Below, one piece after another: positions 17,014-25,735 of a stretch of DNA of 64,000 bases. Each line of letters starts with the position of its first letter. Positions within the stretch are counted from its first letter, which is position 1. The translations under genes and the position numbers were made by a program. The notes beneath the pieces were generated by a model that searched no databases, was not told the origin of the DNA, and saw nothing but the letters and a program-made list of their open reading frames with translations. The DNA comes from an uncultured Bacteroidales bacterium (GTDB lineage: Bacteria; Bacteroidota; Bacteroidia; Bacteroidales; UBA932), in the NCBI GenBank assembly GCA_944326355.1, contig CALVDO010000008.1, positions 37,395 through 101,394 of the forward strand, in the 5' to 3' direction.

Positions 17014-18930
17014 TCAGACTTCGATGTCTTCAAGCTCCTTTTCAGAGCGGAGGTTCTGCCGGATGAAATTCTGCCTGTCTATGGTGTTGTCACCCATGTA
17101 GAATTCCATTATGTCCGCCAGAGACTCGTCCTCGCCTATGCTCACCTGGTCAAGGCGCATGTCCTTTCCGATGAAGTGCCTGAACTCGTCTGACGATATT
17201 TCTCCGAGACCTTTGAATCTCGTTATCTGCACGCCGGACTTCATCTTTTTCAGCGCCTCCTCCTTTTCTTCCCTGCTGTAGCAGTAGACCGTCTTCTTCT
17301 TGTCCTTTACCCTGAAGAGCGGCGTCTGGAGGATATATACATGTCCGCCCCTGATGAGATCCGGGTAGTATTTCATGAAGAAGGTGATGACGAGCATCCT
17401 TATGTGCATCCCGTCGTCATCGGCATCGGTAGCGACGATTATGTTGTTGTACCTCAGGTTGTCCATGTCATCCTCGACTCCGAGAGCGGCAGTAAGGAGG
17501 TGCAGCTCCTCGTTTTCGGCAATCTGCTTCCGGCTTCCTTTGTAGCAGTTGAGCGGCTTGCCCCTCAGGCTGAATACTGCCTGTGTATGGGCGTCTCTGA
17601 CCAGAGTGATTGTCCCGCTTGCCGATAGTCCCTCCGTGATGAAGATGCTGGTGAGCTCGGCTTCCGCCTGCCGGCTTGCAGGAAGCTTGTCGTTGTAGTG
17701 TATCCTGCAGTCCTTGAGCTTCTTGTTGTAGACGCTCGTTTTCTTTCCCCTTTCCTTGCTCTTCTTCTGTATGCCGGCGATCTCTTTGCGCTCCTGTTCC
17801 GATGCGGAGATCTTCTCCTGCATGAGGGCCGCCGTCTCCTTGTGGATGTGGAGATAATTGTCGAGATTGGTCTTTATGAAGTCGTTGACGAATGAGCGGA
17901 TTGTCGGTCCTCTGTCGAAGGAGGCGCTTCCGTCCTCGTTTTTGGACATTGTCTCCCATAGATAGGTTGAGCCGAGCTTCGTCTTCGTCTGCCCCTCGAA
18001 GTTGGGCTCCTGTATCTTGATGCTTATGGCTCCGACTATTCCCTGGCGGACGTCTTCGGAGGTGTAGTCCTTGTTGCTGAAGAATTCTCTCACCGTCTTT
18101 GCCACTGCCTCCCGGAATGCCGCGAGATGGGTGCCCCCGTCTCTGGTGTTCTGGCCGTTGACGAATGATGCTATGCTCTCTCCGTTGCCGTTTCCGTGCG
18201 TGATGACGACCTCGAGATCAGGCCCCTCGAGGTGGATCGGCGGGTAGAGCGCCGGCTCGGAGAGCTTGTCGTTGATCAGGTCGAGCAGCCCTTCCCGGGA
18301 AACGTGCGACTCTCCGTTGAGGCTTATTGTCAGGCCCTTGTTGAGATAAGTGTAGTTCTTCACCATCGAGGTGACGATCTCCATCCTGAATTCGAAGCCG
18401 TTGAAGAGATCCTCGTCCGGAGTGAAAGTGACCTGCGTGCCGTCTTTTTCTGAGGTCTTCATCCTTCCTGAGTCTATGAGCACGCCTTTGGCGTATTCAG
18501 CGTAGGAGCATTCCCCGTTCCGGTAAGATTCGGCCCTGTATGATGACGAGAGTGCGTTCACCGCCTTAGAGCCCACTCCGTTGAGCCCCACTGACCTCTT
18601 GTAGCTCTTGGAGTCGAACTTGCCGCTGGTGTTCATCATTGATGTGCAGTCCACCACTTTTTCAAGCGGGATTCCTCGGCCGTAGTCCCTTACTGTAACC
18701 TGTCTTCCGACGATGGAGATCCGTATCGTCTTCCCGAAGCCGGCCGCGAATTCGTCTATCGAATTGTCGACGGTCTCCTTCAGGAGCACATATATGCCGT
18801 CTCCCGGGTCGTCCCCGTTGCCGAGCCGTCCTATGTACATTCCTGGTCTTCGTCTCACATGTTCCAGACTTTCAAGTGTCTGGATGCTTTCCGCCGTATA
18901 TCCCGCCTTATTTTCGGCAATTTCGCTCAT
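17014..18930 (-). CDS. parE: DNA topoisomerase IV subunit B
   Basis: ParE is the ATPase subunit of topoisomerase IV, which decatenates chromosomes. I chose the ATG at 18930 (MSEIAENKAGYTAESIQTL), giving 638 residues. The longer frame would run upstream over the promoter box. The GHKL ATPase motifs are ETVDNSIDEFAAG and GLNGVGSKAVNALS. The Toprim domain has EGLSASGTI and the metal motif DADDDGMHIR. The EGLSASG form and the short C-terminus match ParE rather than GyrB of this phylum. No parC is found in the window. The PlsC-like gene follows directly. Confidence 0.93.
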   Translation of the reverse strand: MSEIAENKAGYTAESIQTLESLEHVRRRPGMYIGRLGNGDDPGDGIYVLLKETVDNSIDEFAAGFGKTIRISIVGRQVTVRDYGRGIPLEKVVDCTSMMNTSGKFDSKSYKRSVGLNGVGSKAVNALSSSYRAESYRNGECSYAEYAKGVLIDSGRMKTSEKDGTQVTFTPDEDLFNGFEFRMEIVTSMVKNYTYLNKGLTISLNGESHVSREGLLDLINDKLSEPALYPPIHLEGPDLEVVITHGNGNGESIASFVNGQNTRDGGTHLAAFREAVAKTVREFFSNKDYTSEDVRQGIVGAISIKIQEPNFEGQTKTKLGSTYLWETMSKNEDGSASFDRGPTIRSFVNDFIKTNLDNYLHIHKETAALMQEKISASEQERKEIAGIQKKSKERGKKTSVYNKKLKDCRIHYNDKLPASRQAEAELTSIFITEGLSASGTITLVRDAHTQAVFSLRGKPLNCYKGSRKQIAENEELHLLTAALGVEDDMDNLRYNNIIVATDADDDGMHIRMLVITFFMKYYPDLIRGGHVYILQTPLFRVKDKKKTVYCYSREEKEEALKKMKSGVQITRFKGLGEISSDEFRHFIGKDMRLDQVSIGEDESLADIMEFYMGDNTIDRQNFIRQNLRSEKELEDIEV

Positions 18931-18945
18931 AAGATCAAATTTGTG

Positions 18946-18953
18946 CAAAAATA
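18946..18953 (-). promoter_or_regulatory. Promoter -7 element for parE
   Basis: The reverse strand reads TATTTTTG, matching TAnnTTTG, 15 bp upstream of the chosen parE start. It supports that start over the longer frame. Confidence 0.5.
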
Positions 18954-18976
18954 CGGAATTAATCAAAATAAATGCA

Positions 18977-18984
18977 TAACTTTG
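18977..18984 (+). promoter_or_regulatory. Promoter -7 element for the DUF4493/PCMD gene block
   Basis: TAACTTTG matches TAnnTTTG and lies 31 bp upstream of the first gene of the block. A clear -33 element is not visible. Confidence 0.5.
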
Positions 18985-19015
18985 CACACTTAATTTGTAT
19001 TGTTTTCTTAACCGA

Positions 19016-21280
19016 ATGAGACGAACAGGATTTATTCTGGCAGGATTAGCGGTCTTATTGTCTGCGTGTTCTGAAGATCAGCTTGTCGCCCCGTCGCCGG
19101 AGGCGCAGGGAGAGGTGGTCATCACCTTGTCGGCAGACGAGAGCGTCAGCATTGTGCCTGCCGTGAGAGCCGGAGGCGCTGCGGCGTCATCCGGAGCAGA
19201 CCTTCCGGACATTGATGACTTTGAGGTGGAGATCTACAGCCTTTCAAGCGGATGGCGGCTCTATCGTGACACCTATGCCAACACGGTCGGAAAGAAGATT
19301 GCCCTTAATGCCGGGGAATACAGGCTGCTCGCGCAGCATGGCGATTCTCTCGGAATTGGCTTCAATTCAGTGTGGTATGCGGCAGATACGCACTTTACGG
19401 TGCACGGCCAGACCAGCGAGGAGATTTCGGCAGTGGCCAGAATGTCGAAGGTCAAGGTCGCCATCGAATACGGCACAAATCTCAAGCTGAAATATCAGCA
19501 GTACCATTCCCGTGTGAGGCTTGACGGCTCGTCAAGCCGTTATCTGCGCTTTGAAAAGGACGAGACCAGGGCCGGATACCTTCCCGCAGGCAGCATCGGT
19601 TATGAGTTCTACGCCATGGTAGACGGAGACTGGATGTATTATCCGGCCGAACCTGTGGAATGCAGTCCCAATGATTTCATCACTTTCCATGTGGAGCTTG
19701 ATCTTGGCACCGGAAGCCTGAAGGTCGTCACCGTCAGGGTGGACGGCTCGATGGAGGAGGTGCTCAAGGAGGAGACGATTCCGGCAGAGGCGGCCCCGAA
19801 GGATCTGCCGTCCATCACTTTGAGGGGATTTGACGAAAACTCTTCATACTCTTTTATCGAAGCTGACGGTGCGGCTCTCGCCCAGGCTGACATTGTGGCC
19901 AAGGCCGGCATCAGCAGCTGCGTGCTCAAGATTGAATCGGAATATCTTTCCGCTCTCGGAGTGCCTGACAGCCTTGATCTGGCTTCGGCCGGACAGGGTG
20001 ATGCGGCGGCCTTAGAGGTCCTGCGGTCAGTGGGCATGAAATGGCCGAGAAGCATGTCGGGAGCGAGGTTCGCGAATCTTGACTTCACCTCGTCTGCGGA
20101 TGTCCTGAAGTATGACAAGGATGCTCCGGTGCCGTTTTCCGGGACTTTCACCCTCAGGGTCACCGACGGGCTCGGCAGGCAGGCTGTCTCAACTTTCACT
20201 GTTGTCAACAGTGAGCCTGAAGTGCCGGTTTTCTCTCCCGCCGAAGGCAATGCTTTCGCACGGAGGTTCAGGGGATTCACCGCGAGCCTTTCGAGAGGCG
20301 ACGTCTCCGCGGTGGCGATCCAGTATGGCACAGACGGCGTGAACTGGACTACCGTCTATCCTCAGAGCGTGTCCGAGGGAACTGCAACTTTTGCCGACAT
20401 CGCCGGCCTCGCTCCTGAGACGCAGTATCTGGTCCGCGCGATATATAATGAGAATGAAGACTACGCGACGGAGCCTGTGACTCTGACGACAGAGGCTGCG
20501 GCACAGGTCGGGAATCCGGGCTTTGAAGAGTGGCATTCGGAGAGCCTTTATCAGATGGAGGTATTATGGGCTAAGAATTACATTTATGGCTACTATTTCT
20601 GGCCGGAATCCGCTCAGGAGAACAGCCGCTGGTGGGACACTTCAAACGAGACTACGACTCCTGACCCTGGGAGTGCAAGCGTATGGGATTACCGTTCGGC
20701 TTCTGGCGTCGTTCCTACGGCTGACGAAGGCAACACGGCTTCATATCATTTGAGGACATATGACGGTCAGTCATCCCTTACGACGGAGGGGCACAACGGA
20801 AATGCCGTGGAGATCGCCACTGTCGGATGGGGTACGGGAAATTCCTGGCTTAGTGAAAGTTCCACTCCGTCCAACCGTACGGCGGGATGCCTTGTGATGG
20901 GGACATACGGAGCGGAAAATCGCGGGAAGGATTTTCCCTCAAGGCCGACTTCCGTAACCTTCTGGTATAAATACCATTCTTACAACGGGGAGACTACCGC
21001 TCCCTATGTCGAACTGTTCGACGCCGACAACAATAGGGTGGGATATGGCAGCATGCGGATAACGGCTTCCGTATATTCCTATGTCCAGACCCGCATTGAC
21101 ATCGAATACACATCTTTGTCGAAGGCAGTGCGCATGACGGCGGTCTTTCCTTCCACCGACAGCACTTCTCCTTCGACAAAGGCAGTTCAGGGCAGTTATA
21201 CTGCCTTCGCCGGCTACTGTGATTCCCGTCATGTGGGAAGCATATTGACTGTCGATGACCTTGAATTGATTTATGAGTGA
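19016..21280 (+). CDS. DUF4493 and PCMD domain lipoprotein
   Basis: The 754-residue product starts at the ATG at 19016 (MRRTGFILAGLAVLLSACSED); the longer frame begins at TTG. The lipobox is LSAC, and the acidic SED after the Cys resembles surface-export signals of Bacteroidota lipoproteins. Residues about 60-240 form a DUF4493 domain (DDFEVEIYSLSSGWRLY, IALNAGEYRLLAQHGDSLG). One or two Ig/FN3-like domains follow, for example GLAPETQYLVRAIY. A C-terminal PCMD domain begins near NPGFEEW and ends ILTVDDLELIYE. PCMD is only predicted to act in carbohydrate metabolism. It is the first of five co-directional genes and the largest. Function is unknown; a surface carbohydrate-binding role is a guess. 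Confidence 0.82.
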   Translation: MRRTGFILAGLAVLLSACSEDQLVAPSPEAQGEVVITLSADESVSIVPAVRAGGAAASSGADLPDIDDFEVEIYSLSSGWRLYRDTYANTVGKKIALNAGEYRLLAQHGDSLGIGFNSVWYAADTHFTVHGQTSEEISAVARMSKVKVAIEYGTNLKLKYQQYHSRVRLDGSSSRYLRFEKDETRAGYLPAGSIGYEFYAMVDGDWMYYPAEPVECSPNDFITFHVELDLGTGSLKVVTVRVDGSMEEVLKEETIPAEAAPKDLPSITLRGFDENSSYSFIEADGAALAQADIVAKAGISSCVLKIESEYLSALGVPDSLDLASAGQGDAAALEVLRSVGMKWPRSMSGARFANLDFTSSADVLKYDKDAPVPFSGTFTLRVTDGLGRQAVSTFTVVNSEPEVPVFSPAEGNAFARRFRGFTASLSRGDVSAVAIQYGTDGVNWTTVYPQSVSEGTATFADIAGLAPETQYLVRAIYNENEDYATEPVTLTTEAAAQVGNPGFEEWHSESLYQMEVLWAKNYIYGYYFWPESAQENSRWWDTSNETTTPDPGSASVWDYRSASGVVPTADEGNTASYHLRTYDGQSSLTTEGHNGNAVEIATVGWGTGNSWLSESSTPSNRTAGCLVMGTYGAENRGKDFPSRPTSVTFWYKYHSYNGETTAPYVELFDADNNRVGYGSMRITASVYSYVQTRIDIEYTSLSKAVRMTAVFPSTDSTSPSTKAVQGSYTAFAGYCDSRHVGSILTVDDLELIYE

Positions 21281-21292
21281 TAATTATAGATT

Positions 21293-22582
21293 ATGAAAAA
21301 GATATTTATTGCCATATTGGCGGCTGCAGCGGCATTTGCAGGATGCAACAAGACAGAGATTGAGAACGGCGGAGCACTCGGAACGCTCAGGTTCTCTCTG
21401 AACCCTTCAGTAGATGAGTCTTACAACGAAAAGGGCGAGGGAATGCTCGGAGGAGTCTCCGCACAGAAGGCCTCGACGAGGGCAGTAGACAATGAGGCCA
21501 TTCTCAATTCGATGCTCGTGACCATAAGCAACAATGCCGGAGCGGGCGAGCCGAGACAGTGGACTTATTCGGAGATGCCTCCCGTACTCGAGCTCACGGA
21601 AGGCTCCTACACGATAACGGCGGTCTCTTCCGGAGACAACAGGATAGCAGCATGGGATCAGCCTATATACGGCGGAACAAAGGAGTTCAGCATCGTGGCC
21701 GGAAGCACGTCCACGGTAGAGCTCGTCTGCTCCATAACCAATGTCAAGGTGTCGATAAACTGCACGGAAAACTTCAAGTCGGAGTTCGGAAAATATACGA
21801 TTACCGTCAGAAGCGCCGAGGCTACGGCGGAGGACGGCTTCCTGACATGGAGCGACACTGACACTGAGAACTGGCGCGACGGATATTTCTCCGCTGCGGA
21901 CCTGACAGTCACCGTGCAGGGCTACAGATGGTCTGACGCCACGCAGCAGAATGATCCGGTGCAGGCCGTTCTGAATATTACTGACGTGCAGCCTAAGGAC
22001 CATATCACTGTGAACATTGACGCCAAGGCTACAGGAGAGGCCGGGCTCGGCGACGCTTCCGGCGACGGAGCGTCATTCATCACGATAGACGACGGCACAA
22101 ATGAAAGGCATGAGAACATCGATATTCCTGGACTCGGCGAGATTCCCGTACCGGGGGACGGAGATGAACCTGATCCTGAACCTGATCCTGAACTTCCCGA
22201 TGCGCCGACTCTCGTGTGGGTCGACAACCCTGATTTCGAGCCAGTTCTCATAGAAAAGGGCATGAGCGTCGATCTCGTTGTGAACGCGCCCGGTGCAATT
22301 GCAGGTTTTGCCATCGACATCAATTCGCCTACGCTCAATCCTATCATCGGCACTACGCTCGATCTGCTTGATCCCGAGACGGCGGCTACATATGCTCCGA
22401 TGCTTCCTACCGGAGACCAGCTGCTCGGGAAGACAACGGTGGACTTCCCTCTTTCGGATCTCGTCCCTCTCATCGCCACTGTCGGAGCGGAACCAGGATC
22501 CGAGCATATCTTCACTCTGACCGTGACTGATGATTATGATCAGGCTCTGGAGCAGTCGCTCACGTTCGTGATGCCGGAGTAG
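21293..22582 (+). CDS. DUF4493 domain lipoprotein
   Basis: The 429-residue product has a lipoprotein signal with Cys at FAGCNK (residue 18). Its DUF4493 domain includes LELTEGSYTITAVSSGDNR and IYGGTKEFSIVAGSTSTVELVCSITNVKVSI. A Pro/Asp/Glu linker (PDPEPDPELPD), encoded by a perfect 12-bp duplication, joins it to a C-terminal Ig-like domain of about 130 residues. Unlike the genes on either side it lacks a PCMD domain. The gap to the preceding gene is 12 bp, so the two are very probably cotranscribed. It may be a shorter structural subunit of the same surface assembly; no function is known. Confidence 0.8.
   Translation: MKKIFIAILAAAAAFAGCNKTEIENGGALGTLRFSLNPSVDESYNEKGEGMLGGVSAQKASTRAVDNEAILNSMLVTISNNAGAGEPRQWTYSEMPPVLELTEGSYTITAVSSGDNRIAAWDQPIYGGTKEFSIVAGSTSTVELVCSITNVKVSINCTENFKSEFGKYTITVRSAEATAEDGFLTWSDTDTENWRDGYFSAADLTVTVQGYRWSDATQQNDPVQAVLNITDVQPKDHITVNIDAKATGEAGLGDASGDGASFITIDDGTNERHENIDIPGLGEIPVPGDGDEPDPEPDPELPDAPTLVWVDNPDFEPVLIEKGMSVDLVVNAPGAIAGFAIDINSPTLNPIIGTTLDLLDPETAATYAPMLPTGDQLLGKTTVDFPLSDLVPLIATVGAEPGSEHIFTLTVTDDYDQALEQSLTFVMPE
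22169..22192 (+). repeat. 12-bp tandem duplication coding a PDPE linker
   Basis: CCTGATCCTGAA occurs twice in tandem, in frame, in the linker of the DUF4493 lipoprotein. Length variation here would change linker length without breaking the frame. Confidence 0.85.
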
Positions 22583-22630
22583 CGCATGGAAGAGCGTGAG
22601 GAGAATTTTCTTCAAAATGATTTTTACCGA

Positions 22631-24826
22631 ATGAGAAGGATATTGAAATATCTCATGTTTCCTTGTGTGTGTCTGCCTGTGCTTGCCGCCTGTTCGCAGG
22701 ACGGTCTGCAGGAGGAGGGACGCGGCTATCTGAGCGCGAGGATTTATGAGGATTCGAGCATGGAGGTGAAGATCCCGGAGCTCAAGAGCGGAGAGACTTC
22801 TGAGGATATAGTGTTCGGACTCACGGTTTTTGACGCCTTTGAAAATCAGGTGGCCCAGGTTGAGGACTGCCGCACGCTGGAGAGCTCTCCCCTGGAGCTT
22901 CGCGTCGGCAATTATACTGGCGTGGCGTCTTCAGCTGTTTCCGGGCCTGCGGCGTTCGACGCACCGTTCTACAGCGGAAGCGCCGAATTTTCGATTTCCG
23001 CCGATGAAGTGACAAACATCGACATAACTGCGACCGTGGCCAACACCAAGGTGACTGTGGAATATTCGGATGAGATTCCGGCCAATTTCCTGAGCTATGA
23101 CTTCACGGTGACCAACGGGCAGGGGCAGCTGGTCTTCAGCACTGGGGACTGTACTCCCTCAGAAGAGGGCAAGTATGTTTCCAGGGACGGGTATTTCAGC
23201 GTTACAGGCACTCTCAGCTGGACATTGTCTCTCGTCAACAATGACGGACAGAAATATCAGGACCTCACAGGGACCGTCTCTGACGTGAAGGCGGCCGAGC
23301 ACTACCGTTTCTCGTGGACTCTCGCCCATGAGCCGGACAACATCGGCGCCGGCGCCATCACCGTCATTCTGGACGACAGCATGAATGAGAAGGAATACGA
23401 CCTCGTGCTTGATCCGGACGATGCGACCGTTCCGGTGATCTCGGAGAATTTCGAAACATCGGACATCATTTCCGTTGAGATCGGCGAGTCTGTTTCCAGA
23501 ATTTTGAGCGTAAGCTCGGCGGACGGATTCTCAAGCCTTTTGCTGACTTATCCTGATCCTTCGGCCCTCACTCCGGTGAAAGTGGAGCTCGCCGGCGCTT
23601 CCGAGGAGACTCTGTCCGCTCTCTCCGCAATCGGAATAGGCGTTTCTTCGGCGGCCGGAGCCGTCGACTCCGTCGCCGTCGATCTTACCTCATTCCTGCC
23701 CTCGCTGCCTATCGGCACATATCAGATGGCGCTTATGGCTGTCGACAGGGGCAATACTTACTCGGAGAAAACTTATGATTTCGAGGTAATTTCCGATCTG
23801 GACGCCGAGGCGATGGCTGTGAACGCATGGGCTCTTTTCGCCGACGTGCAGGGCAGATGGTTCTCGCAGTCGCAGCCTGAGGGGCTCTCGTTCCAGTACA
23901 AGAAGACCGCGGATGCGGACTGGACTGACTTCGGCGGAGAAATCATCGCTGATGCGGCTACGCGTACATACACGGCGAGACTTCTGAATCTTGAGCCGGA
24001 GACAGAATATGTGTTCAGAGCGGTATCTGCGGAGGACAAGGAGACCAAGGAACTGACATTCACCACGGAGTCTGCCGGAGTCATCCATAATATGAGCCTT
24101 GACGCATGGTGGATGAACGGCAGTGCGCCGATGCCGAATGAAAGTGCGGACTACGAGATCTGGGATTCGGCCAACCGGGGAACGAGTGACTACGGATATA
24201 CTCCGACGACGCAGGAGCAGACCCTCGTGGCTGTTCCCGGCGCCGGAAAGAGTGCCGCGAAGCTCGAAAGCCAGCTTGCCAATATACTTATCGTGTCGAA
24301 ATTCGCAGCCGGCAACCTGTATACCGGAAAATACCAGAAGACCATCATGAACATAAGCAATCCCGGGGCCGAGCTTGACTGGGGAGTGCCTTTCACTTCA
24401 AGACCGCTCGCCCTCAAGGGGTTCTACATGTATAAGCCCCAGACTGTCGATCAGGGCGACTACAACGGCATGAGCGGGAAGATGGACATCTGTCAGATAC
24501 AGGTGTTCCTTACTGACTGGGACGCTCCATCCCGTGTGAATACGGCGTCGCAGACCTTTGTGGACGTGACCAATGACCCCGGCATCATAGCCTACGGCTC
24601 TCTTGAAAGCGATGTGACGATGGACGAATACGATGATTTCACCATAAGGCTCGAATATCGTGATCTGACCCGTACTCCGAAATATGTCGTCATTGTGGCC
24701 GCCGCCAGCAAGTACGGCGACTATTTCACCGGTGGAGTGGGAAGCGTGCTGTATGTGGACGAATTTTCATTTGTCTATGATCCGTCGGATCTCGCGACAC
24801 CTCCGGAAATGACGGTAGGCAGGTGA
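22631..24826 (+). CDS. DUF4493 and PCMD domain lipoprotein
   Basis: The 731-residue product begins at the ATG at 22631 (MRRILKYLMFPCVCLPVLAACSQDG), with lipobox LAAC; the longer frame adds an implausible charged N-terminus. A DUF4493 domain covers about residues 30-245, with LELRVGNYTGVASS and FYSGSAEFSISADEVTNIDI. An Ig-like region follows, then a FN3-like segment (LNLEPETEYVFRAVS). A C-terminal PCMD domain ends GSVLYVDEFSFVYD plus a short tail. It has the same architecture as the first gene of the block, and the sequences around the two start codons are also alike (ACCGAATGAGA). The duplication therefore included the leader. Confidence 0.82.
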   Translation: MRRILKYLMFPCVCLPVLAACSQDGLQEEGRGYLSARIYEDSSMEVKIPELKSGETSEDIVFGLTVFDAFENQVAQVEDCRTLESSPLELRVGNYTGVASSAVSGPAAFDAPFYSGSAEFSISADEVTNIDITATVANTKVTVEYSDEIPANFLSYDFTVTNGQGQLVFSTGDCTPSEEGKYVSRDGYFSVTGTLSWTLSLVNNDGQKYQDLTGTVSDVKAAEHYRFSWTLAHEPDNIGAGAITVILDDSMNEKEYDLVLDPDDATVPVISENFETSDIISVEIGESVSRILSVSSADGFSSLLLTYPDPSALTPVKVELAGASEETLSALSAIGIGVSSAAGAVDSVAVDLTSFLPSLPIGTYQMALMAVDRGNTYSEKTYDFEVISDLDAEAMAVNAWALFADVQGRWFSQSQPEGLSFQYKKTADADWTDFGGEIIADAATRTYTARLLNLEPETEYVFRAVSAEDKETKELTFTTESAGVIHNMSLDAWWMNGSAPMPNESADYEIWDSANRGTSDYGYTPTTQEQTLVAVPGAGKSAAKLESQLANILIVSKFAAGNLYTGKYQKTIMNISNPGAELDWGVPFTSRPLALKGFYMYKPQTVDQGDYNGMSGKMDICQIQVFLTDWDAPSRVNTASQTFVDVTNDPGIIAYGSLESDVTMDEYDDFTIRLEYRDLTRTPKYVVIVAAASKYGDYFTGGVGSVLYVDEFSFVYDPSDLATPPEMTVGR

Positions 24827-24894
24827 CCGGCTGTATGTATCATCTGAAACATGATGGATTTAACCGTAATTCAAGATTAATTTAACCGAAAGTG

Positions 24895-25710
24895 ATGAAT
24901 AGGATTTTTATGACGATGCTGCTGGCGGCACTGACGCTGAACGTCTCTGCCGCGTCCAAAGAGAAAGAGCCGGTCGAGCCGTTTGACAGGGGGCTGGACA
25001 GGGGAAAGACCGTGTTCATTCCGAAAGGAACGGTAGGAGCCGGAGTCTCATTCTCGTACAGCAACTACAGCATAGGCAATCTCTCCAATGACGCGGGGTA
25101 TCAGATGCTCTTCTCGCTTCTGCAGGACATGCACGGGAATATGCTCTCCTTCGGGATCGCTCCTTACGTGTCCTACTTTTTCGCTGACAATCTTTCCGTG
25201 GGAGTGCGGTTTGACTATGACCGTTCATCTCTCGGGCTCGGCAATGCGAATCTGGCTCTTGGAGACGCTCTCTCGCTCTCTCTGAAAGACTTCAACTATT
25301 TGAAGCAGTCCTATACGGCTTCCGTGACCCTGCGCAACTATATGCCGATCTCGGCAAGCAAGAGGTTCGCCGTGTTCACCGAGGTGCGTGCGACCGGAGG
25401 ATATGCGCAGTCCGAGACCTTCAGGACAGAAGAAGGAGACAAGTTCGGCACATATCAGGACATCTATCAGTTCGAGCTCGGACTTGTGCCGGGCATCACC
25501 GCATTCATCACTAACGAAGTGGCGGTGGAGCTGTCGGTTGGGCTTCTCGGATTCAATTATCAGAAAGTCAATCAAATCACCAATCAGGTTGAGCACAGCC
25601 AGATGGAGAACAGCGGCGCCAACTTCAAGATCAATCTCTTCTCTCTCGGTCTGGGACTCTCGTTCTATATCCCGACGGGAGACCACAGAATGAAGAAGAG
25701 CGACAAGTGA
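24895..25710 (+). CDS. Outer-membrane beta-barrel protein of the DUF4493/PCMD block
   Basis: The 271-residue product starts at the ATG at 24895; a GTG three bases upstream is also in frame. It has a cleavable signal (MNRIFMTMLLAALTLNVSAA) and then many alternating strands, for example TVGAGVSFSYSNYSIGNLS, LSVGVRFDYDRSSLGLG and LSVGLLGFNYQKV. The strand INLFSLGLGLSFYIPTG near the end would close the barrel. It lies between DUF4493 and PCMD lipoprotein genes, 68 bp after the former and 25 bp before the latter. A partner role in anchoring or exporting the lipoproteins is possible but unproven. Confidence 0.8.
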   Translation: MNRIFMTMLLAALTLNVSAASKEKEPVEPFDRGLDRGKTVFIPKGTVGAGVSFSYSNYSIGNLSNDAGYQMLFSLLQDMHGNMLSFGIAPYVSYFFADNLSVGVRFDYDRSSLGLGNANLALGDALSLSLKDFNYLKQSYTASVTLRNYMPISASKRFAVFTEVRATGGYAQSETFRTEEGDKFGTYQDIYQFELGLVPGITAFITNEVAVELSVGLLGFNYQKVNQITNQVEHSQMENSGANFKINLFSLGLGLSFYIPTGDHRMKKSDK

Positions 25711-25735
25711 TACGGAGGATTGACAAGGAATCAGA

